13,790 nt of DNA from Actinomycetes bacterium (GCA_025350775.1 JANXXF010000317.1:1-13790), one strand, 5' to 3'. Positions 6,939-13,533 are shown, counted from the first letter of the stretch. Numbers and translations: made by a program. Notes: generated by a model from the sequence alone, not told the origin.

Positions 6939-6983
6939 GAATGACTGCCGATATGGTCAAACGACCAAAAAGATAGTCAATTC
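6939..6983. promoter_or_regulatory. Nested dyad upstream of the wHTH-MNT gene (candidate operator)
   Basis: The inner arms TGGTC (6954-6958) and GACCA (6963-6967) and the outer arms GAATGACT (6939-6946) and AGTCAATTC (6975-6983) share one centre near 6960. Read as half-sites, [AG]GTCA-like motifs recur 20 bp apart on each strand, about two helical turns. The A/T-rich character contrasts with the surroundings. The downstream gene encodes an N-terminal winged helix that could bind here. Confidence 0.45.
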
Positions 6984-6987
6984 GTAC

Positions 6988-6993
6988 TAGGAT
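6988..6993 (+). promoter_or_regulatory. -10 element of the wHTH-MNT gene (leaderless start)
   Basis: TAGGAT (TAnnnT) lies exactly 6 nt before GTG 7000, with no Shine-Dalgarno. The -35 position is occupied by the A-rich dyad rather than a TTGACA-like box, so an activator or a weak promoter is possible. Confidence 0.5.
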
Positions 6994-6999
6994 CAGCGA

Positions 7000-7629
7000 G
7001 TGGACTTCTCGCATCCCTTCCGTGTGATCACCAACGGCGTCGAAGGAGAAATCCTTGGGTTGCTTGCGAGTGGGGATCGCTCCTATACGAGCAGAGAGGT
7101 CGAGCGGACTCTGAACTCGCGGTCCTACGAGCCGATCCGCCTCGCGTTGAAACGCCTTGAGGTGCAGGGGATCATCACCGCTGAGCCAGGCGGTGCCCGC
7201 GCTGTGCTCTACCGCTTCAACGCAGAGCACCTGGCCGCGCCTTACGTCCAGGGCATTGCGCTGCTCCGCCAGGAGCTGATCGCGAGGCTGCGCGCAACTC
7301 TGGAAGATTGGCCGCTCGCACCAGCAGCCGCCGTAGTCTTCGGTTCGGTATCGAGAGGGCAGGCGACGGAAGCGAGCGACCTCGACGTGCTCGTGATCCG
7401 TCCGCAAGGCACCACGGGCGAAGATCCGGTCTGGCAGGCTCAGCTCGAGACCCTCTCATCACTCGCCACCCGCTGGACCGGCAACGACGCGCGGGTGCTC
7501 GAGTATGGCTACGCGGAGCTCTCGGGCCTCGCCACGAGCGAGCCAGTGCTGGAGAACGCGGCGAGAGACGGCATTGACCTGATGTCCTCGACGTTCCGCC
7601 TCGTCTTCAAGCAGGCCGCGAAGCAGTGA
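7000..7629 (+). CDS. Winged-helix plus MNT nucleotidyltransferase (MntA-like antitoxin), 209 residues
   Basis: Two domains. Residues about 12-75 form a winged helix-turn-helix (REVERTLNSRSYEPIRLALKRLEVQGII, then a GGARAVLYRF wing). Residues about 105-209 form a minimal nucleotidyltransferase with GSVSRGQATEASDLDVLV (Gly115-Ser116, metal-binding Asp127 and Asp129 intact). Family knowledge: MNT proteins are antitoxins of HEPN toxins, as in HepT/MntA, where MntA adenylylates the HEPN RNase. The fused DNA-binding domain suggests that this one also controls transcription. GTG 7000 is placed 6 nt after a TAGGAT box. The stop overlaps a GTG of a second short frame (GTGA at 7626-7629), the classic junction to a partner toxin, but that partner is cut short. 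Confidence 0.83.
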   Translation: MDFSHPFRVITNGVEGEILGLLASGDRSYTSREVERTLNSRSYEPIRLALKRLEVQGIITAEPGGARAVLYRFNAEHLAAPYVQGIALLRQELIARLRATLEDWPLAPAAAVVFGSVSRGQATEASDLDVLVIRPQGTTGEDPVWQAQLETLSSLATRWTGNDARVLEYGYAELSGLATSEPVLENAARDGIDLMSSTFRLVFKQAAKQ

Positions 7630-7684
7630 CATCTCGGCGCGACGGCTTGCACTGGCCCCACTGCGCCCATCGAGCACTTGACGT
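7626..7684 (+). pseudogene. Probable truncated partner (HEPN-like) of the MNT gene
   Basis: GTG 7626 overlaps the stop of the MNT gene by 4 nt. The frame reads VTSRRDGLHWPHCAHRALDV, then YAGTASTMLSGDAVATV. The basic start and the A-x-x-x-L-D-V-A-like helix resemble the first helix of HEPN proteins that normally follow MNT genes. After about 25-37 residues the frame runs antisense into the O-methyltransferase gene, whose own C-terminus is complete, and loses any family-like character. I read this as the 5' stub of a HEPN toxin gene removed by a rearrangement whose breakpoint is near 7685-7740. The end coordinate is the last base before the methyltransferase stop. The match is by eye on a short segment and could be wrong. 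Confidence 0.35.
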
Positions 7685-8740
7685 CTACGCCGGGACGGCC
7701 TCAACGATGCTCAGTGGCGACGCTGTCGCCACCGTTCTCGATAGTGCGAAGCCCGCCGCGCGAAAGAGCTCGCGGAACTCGTCCTCTGTCCGCTCACGGC
7801 CGCCGTCTGTGAGCACGAGCATGTTCAGGTCCATGAACTTCGCATGGTGGTAGTCGTTGCCCGCGGGCATGACGGCCTCGAGCAGGAGGAGCCTCCCCTC
7901 GTCCGCGATCGCCGCGCGAATATTTCTGAGGATCTCGACGGCCCGTTGATCGTCCCAGTCGTGGATGACCAGCTTGAGGAGGTAGCAGTCGCCTCCGTCC
8001 GGCACGGTCTCGAAGAAGCTCCCGGCAACGGTCTCGCAGCGCGCAGCGAGATCCGGCGCGCGGACGTGCGTCGCGTTCTCGACCACCTCCGCCAAGTCGT
8101 AGAGGACGCCGGTCGCGCCGGGATTCGCTCGCAGGACGGCAGCGAGCAGGCTGCCGTGGCCGCCACCAACATCGACGATCTTACGCGCCTCCGAGAAGTC
8201 GTAGGCGGCGAGGATCAGCGGTACCTGAAGCTCCGACTGCCTTGTCATGAAAGCGTGAAACGTCGCCTCAGCCTCTGGGTTCTCGGCGAAGAACTCGAAA
8301 AAACCGACGCCGTGGGCGTCGCGGAACGCTGGCGTGCCGGTCATGACGCTGTGTTCGAGGTGCCCCCAAGCGTCCCAGACGTAGGGCTCGCCGAAGAACC
8401 GCGTCCGCTCGCGAGCCGACTCTGGGCCGCTGCGAAGCGCCGCACCCAGCGGGGCAAGCGAGAAACGCAAGTCGTCGTCTTGCGCGACGATCCCGACCCC
8501 GGTGAGAGCGCGTAGGAGCCGGTAGAGGGTCGGGGGGTGGGCTCCCGTCTCGCGGGCAAGCTCCTCCGCCGTCTTCGCGCCCTCGGTCAGCAGATCGGCG
8601 ATGCCGAGCCTGGCTGCGACCGCGACGGCCTGCACCATCAGACCCTTCGACACGAAATCGAACAGCTCACGCGTCACTTCCGCCTCCTCCACCGCCGACG
8701 TCTGGCGCTCGACCTCTGTCACGAGCGCGGCGCCCCGCAC
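7685..8740 (-). CDS. SAM-dependent O-methyltransferase (plant-type/AcsOMT family 2), 351 residues
   Basis: N-terminal dimerisation winged helix (KGLMVQAVAVAARLGIADLL, residues 32-51; TLYRLLRALTGVGIV, 71-85). It is followed by a Rossmann domain with SAM motif VDVGGGHGSLL (189-199), an acidic ribose-binding loop at LYDL (213-216), and LKLVIHDWDD with the candidate catalytic base His260. It closes with GGRERTEDEFRELFRAAGF and LSIVEAVPA, the normal C-terminus. Members methylate hydroxyls of phenolic or polyketide-like small molecules in the cytoplasm. Substrate unknown. The start is uncertain: GTG 8740 or GTG 8722, neither with a convincing ribosome site. It interrupts the toxin-antitoxin island, reading leftward into the stub of the HEPN-like gene, and may have arrived with the event that cut that gene. 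Confidence 0.9.
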   Translation of the reverse strand: MRGAALVTEVERQTSAVEEAEVTRELFDFVSKGLMVQAVAVAARLGIADLLTEGAKTAEELARETGAHPPTLYRLLRALTGVGIVAQDDDLRFSLAPLGAALRSGPESARERTRFFGEPYVWDAWGHLEHSVMTGTPAFRDAHGVGFFEFFAENPEAEATFHAFMTRQSELQVPLILAAYDFSEARKIVDVGGGHGSLLAAVLRANPGATGVLYDLAEVVENATHVRAPDLAARCETVAGSFFETVPDGGDCYLLKLVIHDWDDQRAVEILRNIRAAIADEGRLLLLEAVMPAGNDYHHAKFMDLNMLVLTDGGRERTEDEFRELFRAAGFALSRTVATASPLSIVEAVPA

Positions 8741-8780
8741 CCGCGAGTACCCGCTCCGCCTCGACCCAGCCCACGCTCCC

Positions 8781-8810
8781 AGCCTACGGCAGATCCACCC
8801 ACACCGCCAA
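8781..8810 (-). promoter_or_regulatory. Candidate promoter of the O-methyltransferase
   Basis: On the minus strand TTGGCG (reverse complement of 8805-8810), an 18-nt spacer and TAGGCT (reverse complement of 8781-8786) precede GTG 8740 by about 40 nt. Both hexamers are only moderate matches to the consensus. Confidence 0.3.
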
Positions 8811-8897
8811 GCGCGGGTATGAACCTACGCCGCGGCTATCGGTGTCATCGTCGAACGCCGCATAGTCGAGTGGAAGCAGGCTGCGGTCCAGTAGTGG

Positions 8898-9578
8898 CTA
8901 AATCGGATAGTCGCGCAGGACGTATGTTGCGCAGATGCCGCGAATAACCTCACGCAGATCCGACATGCCGATCGTCTTATTCGTGGCGGGTCTGCTCGAG
9001 AGGTCAAGCGCGTCCGCTGGAACCGCTGTCAGTTCTCCGCAGGCGGCTTGCGCAGCGCCGCTCTGGATGATCGGGAAGTCAGCTACCGGAAACTTTGGTT
9101 GAGTCGTGGTGCGGACTATCAGGACGGTATCTCTTACCCGATTCCAGTCGTCCCGCGAGGCCACGAGATACCGTTTCGTCTCGTTTCCGATCTTCGCCCC
9201 GGTGAGGTAGTAGACTTCGCCCGCTCTCGGGTAGTTGATGGCTCCCGGGAGGGGCCGACGGCTTCGTAATGGCTCCGCAGCAAACCGTGGTGCGTCGATG
9301 ATGTCTGCAAGTGCGCGCTCGACAGCCAGCAGTTCGTCGTCGCTGAGCACATGGATGGGCGAGTCGATTCGCTCAATCGGGATCGCCTGGAGCCGTGTGA
9401 TATCAGCAGCTCCTTCGAGGCCGGCGAGCGTGACTCTCAGGTGTTCAGGAGCACTCCCCGAAGCGAGGATCGGTACTCCGCCGACGGAAGACATCCTGTC
9501 ATTCCAGTCGTCTCGCGTGAGGATCACAAAGGGCGTCGCGGATCCTGAGATCTGGTGGACGGCGCCTCTCTGGATCAT
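8898..9578 (-). CDS. Tandem-duplicated MazF/PemK-like toxin, 226 residues
   Basis: Two homologous halves. Half 1 (about 1-95): RGAVHQI, FVILTRDDWN (17-26), GLEGAADITRLQAIPIERI, LSDDELLAVERALADII. Half 2 (about 115-226): YPRAGEVYYLT, KRYLVASRDDWN (135-146), VLIVRTTTQP, ELTAVPADAL, MSDLREVIRGI. The order RGEVx, RPxLVVSxDxxN, T-loop, SxAxxDxLxxV, LSxxxLxxV is that of MazF/PemK mRNA interferases, normally single-domain proteins of about 110 residues acting as dimers. RDDWN repeats at a 120-residue offset. Half 2 keeps the Thr loop; half 1 has ASGSAP there, so it may be inactive. The gene begins 6 nt after the stop of a small antitoxin-like gene. It could act as an intramolecular dimer. Toxin function is inferred from fold motifs and context. 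Confidence 0.7.
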   Translation of the reverse strand: MIQRGAVHQISGSATPFVILTRDDWNDRMSSVGGVPILASGSAPEHLRVTLAGLEGAADITRLQAIPIERIDSPIHVLSDDELLAVERALADIIDAPRFAAEPLRSRRPLPGAINYPRAGEVYYLTGAKIGNETKRYLVASRDDWNRVRDTVLIVRTTTQPKFPVADFPIIQSGAAQAACGELTAVPADALDLSSRPATNKTIGMSDLREVIRGICATYVLRDYPI

Positions 9579-9584
9579 CGACGC

Positions 9585-9842
9585 CTAGAAGAGGCCACTC
9601 TTCTCCGCCAGATCGAACACCTCGGTAACCGACTCGCCGTGCGCCGGATCGGCGGCGTGCGCGACGTAGGCGTTCCGCCGCTCCTGATCCCGAAGGAGGG
9701 TGCGACGTGCGACGAAACCCTCTCGGAGAATCTGGCTCAGGCGGCTTGACTGAGATGCCTTCGGGTCGAGCTCTAGAGCCTCGGGGTTCTTGCAGACGAG
9801 ATCGAAGATCTCGTCATCGACCGTAACAGTCACCCTAGTCAT
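9585..9842 (-). CDS. Small antitoxin paired with the duplicated MazF-like protein, 85 residues
   Basis: Starts MTRVTVTVDDEIFDLVC, a beta strand of alternating Thr/Val as in ribbon-helix-helix antitoxins. A helix SQSSRLSQILREGFVARRTL follows, and an acidic hydrophobic tail ESVTEVFDLAEKSGLF could wrap a toxin. The ATG at 9842 lies 6 nt after a TACGAT -10 box and has no Shine-Dalgarno. The MazF-like gene follows after 6 nt, giving antitoxin-toxin order on one transcript. I do not recognise a named family; the assignment as antitoxin rests on size, N-terminal strand and position. Confidence 0.68.
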   Translation of the reverse strand: MTRVTVTVDDEIFDLVCKNPEALELDPKASQSSRLSQILREGFVARRTLLRDQERRNAYVAHAADPAHGESVTEVFDLAEKSGLF

Positions 9843-9848
9843 GGTCGC

Positions 9849-9877
9849 ATCGTAGCGTCTTGATGCTCCAGGCGCAA
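9849..9877 (-). promoter_or_regulatory. Promoter of the antitoxin/duplicated-MazF operon
   Basis: Minus strand: TTGCGC (reverse complement of 9872-9877), 17-nt spacer, TACGAT (reverse complement of 9849-9854), 6 nt, then ATG 9842. Both spacings are ideal and imply a leaderless mRNA. A small inverted repeat, GCATC (9847-9851) and GATGC (9862-9866), spans the -10 and could be an operator half-site pair. Confidence 0.55.
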
Positions 9878-10035
9878 CAGTGGGTACGCTGTTTGATGAT
9901 GCAGTTGATCATGCAGAGAACGCCTCAGATCTTGGATCGATTGTCGACTGGGAACGACGCTTGATCTGGCCTCACCTCCGTCCGATCGCGGCCCGACGGC
10001 GGCGTTCAACCCGGGGCAGGCCAGTCTCCGTGCAG
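9878..10035. other. Intergenic region between PIN gene and antitoxin promoter
   Basis: 158 bases separate the stop of the PIN gene from the -35 of the antitoxin operon. An open plus-strand frame crosses it (9880 to 10128), but it overlaps the PIN gene antisense and looks like a high-GC shadow. No clear terminator hairpin, repeat or RNA gene was seen. Confidence 0.4.
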
Positions 10036-10749
10036 TCACACGGTCCCGAGCTGCTTGTTGCGGTGGCGTACCGCCGCCTTCACGATCCTGTCGGCGCCGC
10101 AGGTGAGGAGCCGGGGCCAGGGAGGTGAGCCCTGACTGTTTCGGGTCGCGCGGAGTGCTGTCACAGCGTCGGCGAAGGCCTGCTCGAACGCGGGGGTGAT
10201 CGGCATGATCGGTGGGTCGTCGTAGCGGGCTTCAACGGCTCGATGTACGGCCCAGGCCTGGTCGACGCCGATCAGGTTCTCGGCCGCGGCCGCAGCCAAC
10301 AAGCTGACTCCACGCACCAGCGACGGCTCGAAGGGGCGCCCCTGCCTCTTCGCGAGAGCGGCGCCGCCATGCGCGTTGTGGTCGTCGCTCACGCCGATCC
10401 AGCCATGTCGAGAGCACAGCGCCAGGATTTCCGCTTCGCCGCGATCCTTCCCGGAAGCGCTTCCCCAGGCCGCGAGCAGGTTCTGGACGTAGAGGATGTC
10501 CTCGTCGACGACAGCGGCACGGTGGAGCCAGTCGGCGTCGACGATTTTCTGGTTCGCACGATGCGTGTCCAGGTGCTTGCCAATCTCGTTGTCGATCACC
10601 CAGGCCGACGTGCAGACGTGGACGTCAGCGGCGGCAAAGAAGCTGCTGAGCGTCTCGAGGAGATCTGCGCTCGCGTAGCCGATCAAGATCATCGCGTCGA
10701 GGCAGACGACGCTCGCCCCACGAGGAAGCCTCGCAGTCCCTTTGCTCAT
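10036..10749 (-). CDS. PIN-domain nuclease with C-terminal extension, 237 residues
   Basis: The N-terminal part has the PIN layout: SVVCLDAMILIGYA (Asp18), SAWVIDNEIGKHL (Glu55), KDRGEAEILAL (Glu105/Glu107) and WIGVSDDHNAHGGA (Asp122/Asp123), the acidic residues that bind Mg2+/Mn2+ for RNA cleavage. A typical VapC ends near residue 130-140. Here about 95 further residues follow (from RPFEPSLVRGVSLL to the basic KAAVRHRNKQLGTV tail) that I do not recognise. The ATG overlaps the metallopeptidase stop in ATGA, so translation is coupled. Third gene of the XRE-ImmA-PIN operon, it is the probable toxin or effector. All visible catalytic acids are present, unlike several other toxins nearby. Confidence 0.78.
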   Translation of the reverse strand: MSKGTARLPRGASVVCLDAMILIGYASADLLETLSSFFAAADVHVCTSAWVIDNEIGKHLDTHRANQKIVDADWLHRAAVVDEDILYVQNLLAAWGSASGKDRGEAEILALCSRHGWIGVSDDHNAHGGAALAKRQGRPFEPSLVRGVSLLAAAAAENLIGVDQAWAVHRAVEARYDDPPIMPITPAFEQAFADAVTALRATRNSQGSPPWPRLLTCGADRIVKAAVRHRNKQLGTV

Positions 10750-11570
10750 CCGCCGAGGAGCGCCTCGAACTCGTCAGCGGAGAGCTCATCGCCTACGGCC
10801 TCGACTCCTGCCTCGCGGACGCGCTCGAGTGCCTCCAACCGAGGCAGGCGCAGGAGCTCGGCAAGCCGATCGTCTCCGATCCCTCCGGCCCTGTACGCCT
10901 GGACGACATCGGCTTCGAACGGCCCCGGTAGGCCGCCGGCGGGCGGGAAGCTCAGGAACTCGTTGAAGTGAATCTGATCGCAGAACGCGCGAACACTGCT
11001 GCTTCGCTTTGCGTCCAGTAGCCGGTCACGTTGGCCGGCGTTGATGACGCCGCTGTTGTGGGTACGAAAGACAGCGGTTTCGTACGAGATCCCGTAGCGC
11101 TGCATCAGTCGCGCGATGACGACGGGGCTGATGTCTGTTACCTGCCACTCGGCGAGGGCCCGCTTGATCGCCGGGTCGGGCGCCAGTAGGTGGCTCGCGA
11201 ATGCGTTCGCCTCTTGCTCGACCGGGTCCGTACTGGCGAAGATGTCCTTGTCTGTGTGGAGGTAGCTGCCTTCAGCAGGGCGGTGCAGCTCGTGGTGGCC
11301 GAGCTCGTGCGCGACCGTGAATCGCTGCCGGAGACGTGATCGGGTCGACGAGTTCGCGATAATCAGCGCGGTATCGCCATTCCAGAGATAGAGGCCGTCA
11401 CCAGCCGCCGCCCCGAAAGGACGGAAGGCGAGCTGGGCACCTCGAACTCGGACGAGCGTCCAGAGTTCAGGGATGGGCTCGTCGCCGAGACCGAGCTCTA
11501 GTCGAAGCTCGAGCGCCCGCCGAGCACCATGCTCGTACGGCTGATCTTCAGAGGAGCGGTTTGCGGCCAA
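10746..11570 (-). CDS. ImmA/IrrE-family zinc metallopeptidase, 274 residues
   Basis: Has RFTVAHELGHHELH with the zinc motif His88-Glu89-x-x-His92, and a third ligand in DPVEQEANAFASHLLAP (Glu118/Glu120). A C-terminal helical segment ends in LSADEFEALLGG. Family knowledge: ImmA/IrrE (COG2856) proteases cleave a paired XRE repressor to induce mobile-element or stress genes, and XRE-COG2856 pairs were proposed as a toxin-antitoxin type. The TTG start at 11570 has GAGG about 5 nt upstream and overlaps the end of the XRE gene by 23 nt; the stop overlaps the PIN start by 4 nt. The likely target is the XRE protein just upstream, which would release PIN-gene expression. The trigger is unknown. Confidence 0.88.
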   Translation of the reverse strand: MAANRSSEDQPYEHGARRALELRLELGLGDEPIPELWTLVRVRGAQLAFRPFGAAAGDGLYLWNGDTALIIANSSTRSRLRQRFTVAHELGHHELHRPAEGSYLHTDKDIFASTDPVEQEANAFASHLLAPDPAIKRALAEWQVTDISPVVIARLMQRYGISYETAVFRTHNSGVINAGQRDRLLDAKRSSSVRAFCDQIHFNEFLSFPPAGGLPGPFEADVVQAYRAGGIGDDRLAELLRLPRLEALERVREAGVEAVGDELSADEFEALLGG

Positions 11571-11904
11571 CGTACCTCGCCACCGTGTCCATGTCCTCGA
11601 GGAGCTTCGCCGCCCACTCGATCATGCCCCGCATCGCTTGATCGTCCCCGTCTCCCTGCCGCGCGAAGGCGAGCTGCGGCAGAGGGTCGCGAACGAGCGT
11701 CTCCATCGTTACCTCGAGCCGATCGGCGATCCGTTGGAGCAGAACGCTATTGACGCTCCGCTTGCCGTTTTCGATGCGCGAGAGCGTCGGCGCGTCAACG
11801 CCCACGCTCTTGGCAAAGGCCGCCTGGTTCGCGTAGCCGGCTCGAAGCCGCTCCTCGCGCACGCGCCGGCCGATGAGCTTCCTCGCAGACTCCGCGATCG
11901 TCAT
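11548..11904 (-). CDS. XRE-family repressor of the XRE-ImmA-PIN operon, 118 residues
   Basis: Helix-turn-helix at residues about 26-48: NQAAFAKSVGVDAPTLSRIE, followed by NGKRSVNSVLLQRIADRL. The C-terminal region, MIEWAAKLLEDMDTVARYVG, is a helix that could dimerise or carry the site cut by the metallopeptidase. Start: ATG 11904 (MTIAESARKL) sits 7 nt after a TACGGT -10, so the mRNA should be leaderless; the ATG at 11928 lies inside the promoter and is rejected. The gene heads a three-gene overlapping operon. A 17-bp palindrome on the -35 is a natural autoregulatory operator. XRE proteins paired with ImmA are generally repressors of their own locus. Confidence 0.86.
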   Translation of the reverse strand: MTIAESARKLIGRRVREERLRAGYANQAAFAKSVGVDAPTLSRIENGKRSVNSVLLQRIADRLEVTMETLVRDPLPQLAFARQGDGDDQAMRGMIEWAAKLLEDMDTVARYVGRKPLL

Positions 11905-11911
11905 GGGGGTC

Positions 11912-11940
11912 ACCGTAGCTGGGATCATCGCGATTGTCAA
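11912..11940 (-). promoter_or_regulatory. Promoter of the XRE-ImmA-PIN operon
   Basis: Minus strand: perfect TTGACA (reverse complement of 11935-11940), 17-nt spacer, TACGGT (reverse complement of 11912-11917), 7 nt, ATG 11904. Consensus -35 and optimal spacing make this the strongest promoter in the window and indicate a leaderless transcript. Confidence 0.7.
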
Positions 11941-11949
11941 TATGGCAAT
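11933..11949. promoter_or_regulatory. 17-bp palindromic operator over the XRE -35
   Basis: ATTGTCAATATGGCAAT fits ATTGnCA-n3-TGnCAAT, symmetric in all fixed positions. It covers the whole TTGACA -35 and extends 9 bp upstream of it. Binding by the XRE dimer would block RNA polymerase. It is A/T-rich against a GC-rich background, supporting function. Confidence 0.55.
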
Positions 11950-12046
11950 CTTATCTCGATGAAGTGAGCAACAGCGTGTGACGAAGCGGTCTCGCAAGGG
12001 TTCCCGCCTGCTCTCGCTCAACTGGCGGTTGATTGCCGCCCACACT

Positions 12047-13276
12047 TCACCGGCCTGGTCGAACCGAGTTCAGCGCCCGTGCGCGTGCCAGCACTGTGTC
12101 CACGAGATCGCCGGGAGGGCCGATCTCCTCCGCTGCGAGCGCTATCGCGACCTCAGCGCCAACGAGCAACCGCTCGACCCGGGCTTCTGCGGATCCTCGC
12201 TGCAATCCCCACGCTATCGCCTCGCGGATCAGGTCTTCTCGAGTCACCTGATTGATGTTCCGAACCCCGTTCACGAACAGCCCCGGGATAGTGCTCGCAG
12301 TCGGGTAGTACACCGTCGACATCACGTCGTACGCCGGAGCAAGCCGCACTTGCCCACCAACGTCATGGAGGAGTGAGAGGTTCTTGGCGTGAGCGCCGGC
12401 GTTACCGACGAGCACGTTGAGGGTGGTGATGTCGAGTAGCTGCTCGCGCTGCTCTCGTCCTTGCGACCAGCTCTCCAGCATGTGTGCACAGTCGCGCAAC
12501 GAGGGGCCTCCGCCCTCCTCGTATTTTCGCTGAGCAGCGACGGCGTGGGCCTGGCAGAGATCTTCCTGGTGCAGGCGGAGGACTCGTAGCTGCTCGTCCG
12601 AGCGCGTCCGGTCGTAGCGTTCGATCACGAGCGCCGGTACCCCGGCGAAGGTCTGGACTTCGACGTTCGCGGCGAGGATCCCCAGATGCCGCGCCACCCG
12701 CATGCAGAACGCTTCGTTGGCAACCGAGTTGGTAAGCCATCCGTGCGCCGGCTTCAGAATGTGCGTTGACGGCGCCCCGTCCACGGGTAGCCCCCAGCCG
12801 TTACCGGCGCGCGCTAGCAGGAGCTTTTCCTGCACGCCGGCGAGAGACACGCGCACTCGTTGATCGACCCCGAGCGGGTGGAAGCGCAATGTGCGGAGGC
12901 GCTCGGCTACCTGACCTTCCGTGATTGCTTCGGGGGCGCCTTCGGCAGCGAGGCTTTCACCTTCGGGGATGATCACGAGGGCACCTGCGCAGTCGCGCCC
13001 GATCGCCGTCAATAGTCCGACCACGTCTCCTTCGTCGACGCCGAAGTCGTGCGCGAAGATCCGTCGTGCCTCGCCCTCCGGCAGCAGGCCATCGAAGAAC
13101 GCCCGAGGCACGGCGCCACTGTAGGGACGCGACCGTGTCGGCATCGAGACCGATAGCAGCGGACGCCCGATGCCTGCGTCGAGTGCCTCCGCTGTGTAGC
13201 CGAAGACCAGGTCACGTCGTTTGACGGACAGGAGCCCGATCTCCTGCCCGTACATCCAGACGGCGAGGCCGCTCAC
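12047..13276 (-). CDS. hipA: HipA-type kinase toxin with Gly at the catalytic Asp position, 409 residues
   Basis: HipA family features in order: N-terminal subdomain with AFFDGLLPEGEARR (59-72); Gly-rich P-loop VSLAGVQEKLLL (143-154, with Ser144 at the place of the E. coli autophosphorylated Ser150); STHILKP with ATP-binding Lys175; catalytic loop LVGNAGAHAKNLSLL (289-303); and Mg-binding YDVMS (Asp317). E. coli HipA has TDGHAKN in the catalytic loop, with Asp309 essential; here position 294 is Gly (codon at 12397-12395). One base change from GAC would explain it. The kinase, which normally phosphorylates glutamyl-tRNA synthetase or related targets, is probably inactive but may still bind ATP and HipB. 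GTG 13276 overlaps the hipB stop (GTGA). The open frame upstream to 13612 is a shadow across hipB. Confidence 0.92.
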   Translation of the reverse strand: MSGLAVWMYGQEIGLLSVKRRDLVFGYTAEALDAGIGRPLLSVSMPTRSRPYSGAVPRAFFDGLLPEGEARRIFAHDFGVDEGDVVGLLTAIGRDCAGALVIIPEGESLAAEGAPEAITEGQVAERLRTLRFHPLGVDQRVRVSLAGVQEKLLLARAGNGWGLPVDGAPSTHILKPAHGWLTNSVANEAFCMRVARHLGILAANVEVQTFAGVPALVIERYDRTRSDEQLRVLRLHQEDLCQAHAVAAQRKYEEGGGPSLRDCAHMLESWSQGREQREQLLDITTLNVLVGNAGAHAKNLSLLHDVGGQVRLAPAYDVMSTVYYPTASTIPGLFVNGVRNINQVTREDLIREAIAWGLQRGSAEARVERLLVGAEVAIALAAEEIGPPGDLVDTVLARARALNSVRPGR

Positions 13277-13533
13277 CAGTCGGCCTTCCCGATCACGATC
13301 CTCGCCCCGAGCACCCTGAACAGGCTGACGAGGCGTCGCGTCTGCTCGGAGACCTTTCCTGCCTCGAGCTCGGCCAGGTAGGAGCGCTGAATTCCTACGA
13401 GCTCCGCGAGCTGAGCCTGGGTCAACCCAGCCTGCTCCCGGAAGTGTCGAATCGCCGGCCCCAGAGACTCCGCGTTGTAGACGAGGAAGTGATCTTCTGT
13501 CGAGATATCCAGACAATAGCACATTTTTGCCAT
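13273..13533 (-). CDS. hipB: HipB-type XRE antitoxin/repressor, 86 residues
   Basis: The helix-turn-helix is at residues 37-60: LTQAQLAELVGIQRSYLAEL, then EAGK. It is followed by SEQTRRLVSLFRVLGARIVI, the beta strand that in HipB pairs across the dimer. ATG 13533 is the first start after an in-frame TGA; ATG 13524 is an alternative. Neither has a Shine-Dalgarno. The first codons (about 6-12) lie on a predicted operator, so the N-terminus MAKMCYCLDISTEDHF has base composition shaped by that site and does not resemble usual HipB N-termini. HipB represses the operon and holds HipA inactive (family knowledge). The stop overlaps the hipA start by 4 nt. The gene is intact. Confidence 0.88.
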   Translation of the reverse strand: MAKMCYCLDISTEDHFLVYNAESLGPAIRHFREQAGLTQAQLAELVGIQRSYLAELEAGKVSEQTRRLVSLFRVLGARIVIGKADW

